DNA of 64,000 nt, taken from positions 1-64,000 of the forward strand of contig JABBOB010000002.1 of assembly GCA_019352055.1 (NCBI GenBank), read 5' to 3'. This DNA comes from Acidobacteriota bacterium (GTDB taxonomy: Bacteria; Actinomycetota; Actinomycetes; Actinomycetales; Microbacteriaceae). The position numbers were made by a program, and so were the translations under genes. The notes below the pieces were generated by a model. The model was not told the DNA's origin and made no database searches. It saw only the letters and a list, made by a program, of their open reading frames with translations. This document shows positions 61,142 through 64,000 of the stretch, piece by piece. Numbering within the stretch: position 1 is the first letter of the stretch; every line of letters begins with the position of its first letter.

Positions 61142-63459
61142 TGCAGCCCTCCCACCTCGATCAGCAGCGCGACGGGGTAGTGCTCGAGCAGGTCGGAGAC
61201 CCGCAGCTCGCCCCCTTGGAACTCGCGGCCGGTCAGCACGTCGATCACGGGCGCGCTGCCGACGTCCACGGTGGTGTCGCCCCAGCCGCCGTGCTCGGCG
61301 AGCCGTACCGGCAGCCGGGTGGCCAGCGTGATCGCGCCGCCACGGTCGAAGGCGATCAGGTGGTCGGCCGCACGGCCGGTCGCTGCGAGCGGCGCGTAGT
61401 CGGTGAACAGCTCCGGCCGGTCCCGGCGGAGGCGGAGCGCCTTCGCGACGACGAGGAGCTTGGCCGCGCCGGTCTCGTCGATGTCGGGCAGTGCGCCCTC
61501 GTCGATCTGCTCCAGCAGCTCCCGGCGGCGCGCGAAGTCGACGGGGCGGCGGTTGTCCGGGTCGACGAGGCTGCGCTCCCACAGCTCGCTGCCCTGGTAG
61601 ACGTCGGGCACCCCGGGTGCGGTGAGCTGCAGCAGCTTCATCGAGAGGCCGTTCGACCATCCGGCGGGATCCAGTCGGGAGGCGATCCGCCCCATGAGCT
61701 CGGCGATCGCGTCGTCGTCGTAGACCGCGTCGACCGCGGCGCGCAGCCGCTCCTCGAACGCGTCGTCGGGGTCGGTCCAGGTCGTGGAGACGCCGGCCTC
61801 CTTCGACGCCTTCTGGGCGTACGCCTGCAACCGGTCCCGCTCGATCGGCCAGGCGGCGACGGCGGCCTGCCACAGCAGGTTCGCGAACGTCGGGTCACCG
61901 AAGCCTGCGACGCGCTCCAGCGTGTCGAGGGCCTCGGCCCACTCCTGCGGCATCTCGGACAGCACGTCGATGCGCGCACGGACGTCCTCGCCGCGCTTCG
62001 TGTCGTGGGTCGTGAGCGTCGTCATCGCGGCCGGCCACTCCGCCTGCCGGCGCGCCTGCCGCTCGTGGAAGCGCTCGACGGTCTCGGCGAACACGTCGGG
62101 CTCGCCTCCCACCTCCGTGAGACTGCCGAGCCGGGTGGACCGGTAGAAGGCGCTGTCCTCGACGCCCTTGGCCATCACCATCCCGCTCGTCTGCTGGAAC
62201 CGCTTCGCGACGGACGCCTCCGGGTCGCGGAGGAGGCGCGATGCGAGGTCGAGCTCGACGTCGATGTCCGGGCGCCACCGCTTCGCCTCCGCGACCGCGG
62301 TGTCGAGCGCCTCGACGCCGCGGGGGAGGTAGCTGCGGTAGACCGGGAAGCAGGTCAGCAGCTCGCCGATCGCGTCCGCGAAGCGCGCACGGTCCACGTG
62401 CTCGTCGAGGCCGGCGTCGCGGACGAGCCGGAGCACCTCGGAGTGCAGGATGCCGTCCGCGACCTCCCGCTTCGTGTCGTGGATCAGCGCTCGCCAGTCC
62501 GTCGGGCCGTCGAGCCGCGCGGTGAGCAGCGTGAGCGGCCCCTCGCCGGCGGGGTCGATCAGCACCCGGTCGAAGTCGCCGAGCGCGTCGTATCCGGTCG
62601 TGCCGGCGGTCGCCCAGTCCCCGGGCAGCCGCTCGTCGCCCTCGAGGATCTTCTCGACGAGCACGTAGGAGCCGCCCGTCGCCTCGGCGAGCGCGTCGAG
62701 GTAGCCCTTCGGATCTGAGAGCCCGTCAGGGTGGTCGATGCGGAGGCCGTCGACCGAGCCGCTCCGGATCCAGCCGAGGATCGTGCGGTGGGAGATGTCG
62801 AAGACCTCGGGCAGCTCGACGCGGATGCCGGCGAGTGTGTTCACGGCGAAGAACCGGCGGTAGTTCAGGTCGTCGTCCGCGCGGCGCCAGTGCATCAGCT
62901 CGTAGTGCTGTCTGGCGTGCACGGTCCGCGCGTCGGCGCCGTCGTCGGCGGTGCCCGGCGCGATCGGGTACCGGTTGTCGAAGTAGACGAGTTCGTCGCC
63001 GTCCAGGGCGAGCTCGCCGAGCGCATCGCCGTCGCCCAGCACGGGGATGCGCAGCCTCCCCTCGCCGAGGTCCCAGTCGATGTCGAATGCGGCGGCGTAC
63101 CGGGAGTCGCGGCCGTGGGTGAGCACGTCCCACCACCAGGCGTTCTTCGCCGGGGTCGCGACGCCCATGTGGTTCGGCACGATGTCGACGAGCACCCCGA
63201 GACCAGCGGCGTGCGCGGCCGCGGCCGCCTCGACGAGTCCCTCGTCGCCGCCTCTGGCCGGGTCGACGCGCTCGTGCGAGATCACGTCGTACCCGTGGTC
63301 GGACCCGGGCTCCGCCTCGAGCAGCGGCGACAGGTAGACCCAGTCCGCGCCGAGATCGGCGAGGTAGTCGGTCAGCTCCGCGACCGAATGCAGGTCGAAC
63401 GCGGCGGTCACCTGCACGCGGTAGGTGGAGACGGGGGTCGAAGGCGTGGTGTCGGTCAC
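61138..63459 (-). CDS. treY: Malto-oligosyltrehalose synthase TreY
   Basis: 773 residues from GTG 63459, 21 bp after the upstream debranching gene, with GAGGAGCAGG as ribosome binding site. TreY signatures: [90 protein letters not shown] (catalytic Asp), [26 protein letters not shown] (Glu) and [12 protein letters not shown]. It converts the reducing-end alpha-1,4 link of a glucan to alpha,alpha-1,1. With TreZ and the upstream debranching enzyme it forms the TreX-TreY-TreZ trehalose route from glycogen. Confidence 0.97.
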   Translation of the reverse strand: MTDTTPSTPVSTYRVQVTAAFDLHSVAELTDYLADLGADWVYLSPLLEAEPGSDHGYDVISHERVDPARGGDEGLVEAAAAAHAAGLGVLVDIVPNHMGVATPAKNAWWWDVLTHGRDSRYAAAFDIDWDLGEGRLRIPVLGDGDALGELALDGDELVYFDNRYPIAPGTADDGADARTVHARQHYELMHWRRADDDLNYRRFFAVNTLAGIRVELPEVFDISHRTILGWIRSGSVDGLRIDHPDGLSDPKGYLDALAEATGGSYVLVEKILEGDERLPGDWATAGTTGYDALGDFDRVLIDPAGEGPLTLLTARLDGPTDWRALIHDTKREVADGILHSEVLRLVRDAGLDEHVDRARFADAIGELLTCFPVYRSYLPRGVEALDTAVAEAKRWRPDIDVELDLASRLLRDPEASVAKRFQQTSGMVMAKGVEDSAFYRSTRLGSLTEVGGEPDVFAETVERFHERQARRQAEWPAAMTTLTTHDTKRGEDVRARIDVLSEMPQEWAEALDTLERVAGFGDPTFANLLWQAAVAAWPIERDRLQAYAQKASKEAGVSTTWTDPDDAFEERLRAAVDAVYDDDAIAELMGRIASRLDPAGWSNGLSMKLLQLTAPGVPDVYQGSELWERSLVDPDNRRPVDFARRRELLEQIDEGALPDIDETGAAKLLVVAKALRLRRDRPELFTDYAPLAATGRAADHLIAFDRGGAITLATRLPVRLAEHGGWGDTTVDVGSAPVIDVLTGREFQGGELRVSDLLEHYPVALLIEVGGLQ

Positions 63460-63480
63460 GGTCCTGCTCCTCGGCTGTCG

Positions 63481-64000
63481 TCAGTGCTTGTCGGGCTTGG
63501 CGTTGGAGGCGGCCTGGGCGGCGGCCTGCCCGGTCGCGTGGGAGGTGGCGAGCACCGCGAGCGACGCGGCGACCGAGTGGTCGACCTCCGCCTCCGGCTT
63601 CTGGTGCGCCTGGAGCACCACGAGGGAGCGCGCCTCGACGTGCAGGAGGTTGCCGGCGCGGAGCGGTCCGCGGTCGGTGTTGCGCCCGCTCGTGTCCACG
63701 ACGACGTCCCAGGAGCCCCCGTACGTCCTGGCCGGCAGCTTGCAGCGCACCATGTCGTCGGCGGCGCTGAAGTAGAGGAGGAAGTCGACGTCGACGACTC
63801 GCTCACCGCGGGCGTCGCGGTCGCGGAGCCCCTCGCCGTTCAGGTACACCCCGACGGCCTTGCCGAACCCGCTGTCCCAGTCGTCGGGCTGCATCGGTGT
63901 CCCGTCGGGCCGGAACCACACGATGTCCGGCTTCGGTGCCCCTTCTTCGCTCACCTGCGGGCGCCCGTCGAAGAAGCGCGCCCGCCGGAACACCGGGTGC
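63481..64000 (-). CDS. Debranching enzyme TreX/GlgX paralogue, 3' part
   Basis: The C-terminal ~172 residues are visible; the gene starts beyond the right edge. Reading from the edge gives HPVFRRARFFDGRP, IVWFRPDGTPMQPDDWDSGFGKAVGVYLNGEGL and the C-terminal beta-domain (FLLYFSAADDMVRCKLPARTYGGSWDVVVDT), all typical of GlgX/TreX glycogen debranching enzymes. It heads the operon with treY and treZ, so it probably supplies linear maltodextrin for trehalose synthesis, separate from glgX at 26062. The Ala-rich tail (ATSHATGQAAAQAASNAKPDKH) is extra. Confidence 0.92.
   Translation of the reverse strand, partial: HPVFRRARFFDGRPQVSEEGAPKPDIVWFRPDGTPMQPDDWDSGFGKAVGVYLNGEGLRDRDARGERVVDVDFLLYFSAADDMVRCKLPARTYGGSWDVVVDTSGRNTDRGPLRAGNLLHVEARSLVVLQAHQKPEAEVDHSVAASLAVLATSHATGQAAAQAASNAKPDKH

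Overview
The window looks like a chromosome segment of a high-GC actinobacterium, most likely Microbacteriaceae. The evidence is very high G+C, frequent GTG starts, the gene order comM-dprA-(phosphoesterase)-xerC-M23-rpsB-tsf-pyrH-frr-cdsA, DivIVA-type growth proteins, GlgE/TreYZ alpha-glucan genes, an F420-dependent oxidoreductase and many leaderless genes. The genus cannot be read from the sequence. Both edges cut genes: comM at the left and a second GlgX/TreX-type debranching enzyme at the right. I saw no rRNA, tRNA, CRISPR array or prophage.

Layout. 1-9.7 kb: DNA uptake/recombination genes (comM, dprA, a XerC/D recombinase), then translation and phospholipid genes (rpsB, tsf, pyrH, frr, cdsA) and a two-repeat DivIVA-domain protein. 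9.7-18.8 kb: cell-envelope and uncharacterised genes (lytic-transglycosylase-like protein, AI-2E transporter, coiled-coil DivIVA protein, a large membrane protein, a YbbN-like protein, an exopolysaccharide priming transferase). 18.8-28.1 kb: alpha-glucan block glgB-glgE (minus), glgP (plus, divergent) and glgX (minus). 28.1-36.4 kb: cysteine desulfurase, mnmA, ligA and gatCAB, all plus strand. 36.4-54.5 kb: small transcription units including a cytosine uptake/deamination pair, stress and redox enzymes, a type III polyketide synthase with its methyltransferase, and dinB. 54.5-59.3 kb: membrane protein, DUF4397 surface protein with a class E/F-type sortase, and a flavoprotein. 59.4-64 kb: treX/glgX-treY-treZ operon on the minus strand.

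How it fits together. GlgE and GlgB build a branched alpha-glucan; GlgP and the two GlgX-like enzymes take it apart; TreY/TreZ convert glucan ends to trehalose, so most of a glycogen/trehalose cycle lies in one window. The cysteine desulfurase next to mnmA probably feeds sulfur to tRNA 2-thiouridylation, and gatCAB supplies Gln/Asn-tRNA. Many genes have an A-N3-T-type -10 box whose predicted transcription start falls on the start codon (6-7 bp gap), implying leaderless mRNAs.

The most unusual non-coding structures are: a 150-bp MITE-like element at 47.2 kb with 16-bp perfect terminal inverted repeats and an 8-bp target duplication; two ~110-bp copies (4.3 kb and 25.9 kb) of a repeat built from five AGCAGGAA-type octamers with identical spacing; a perfect 28-bp hairpin after treZ; a 15-bp perfect inverted repeat at 37.5 kb; and face-to-face, overlapping -10 boxes between glgX and the cysteine desulfurase gene.
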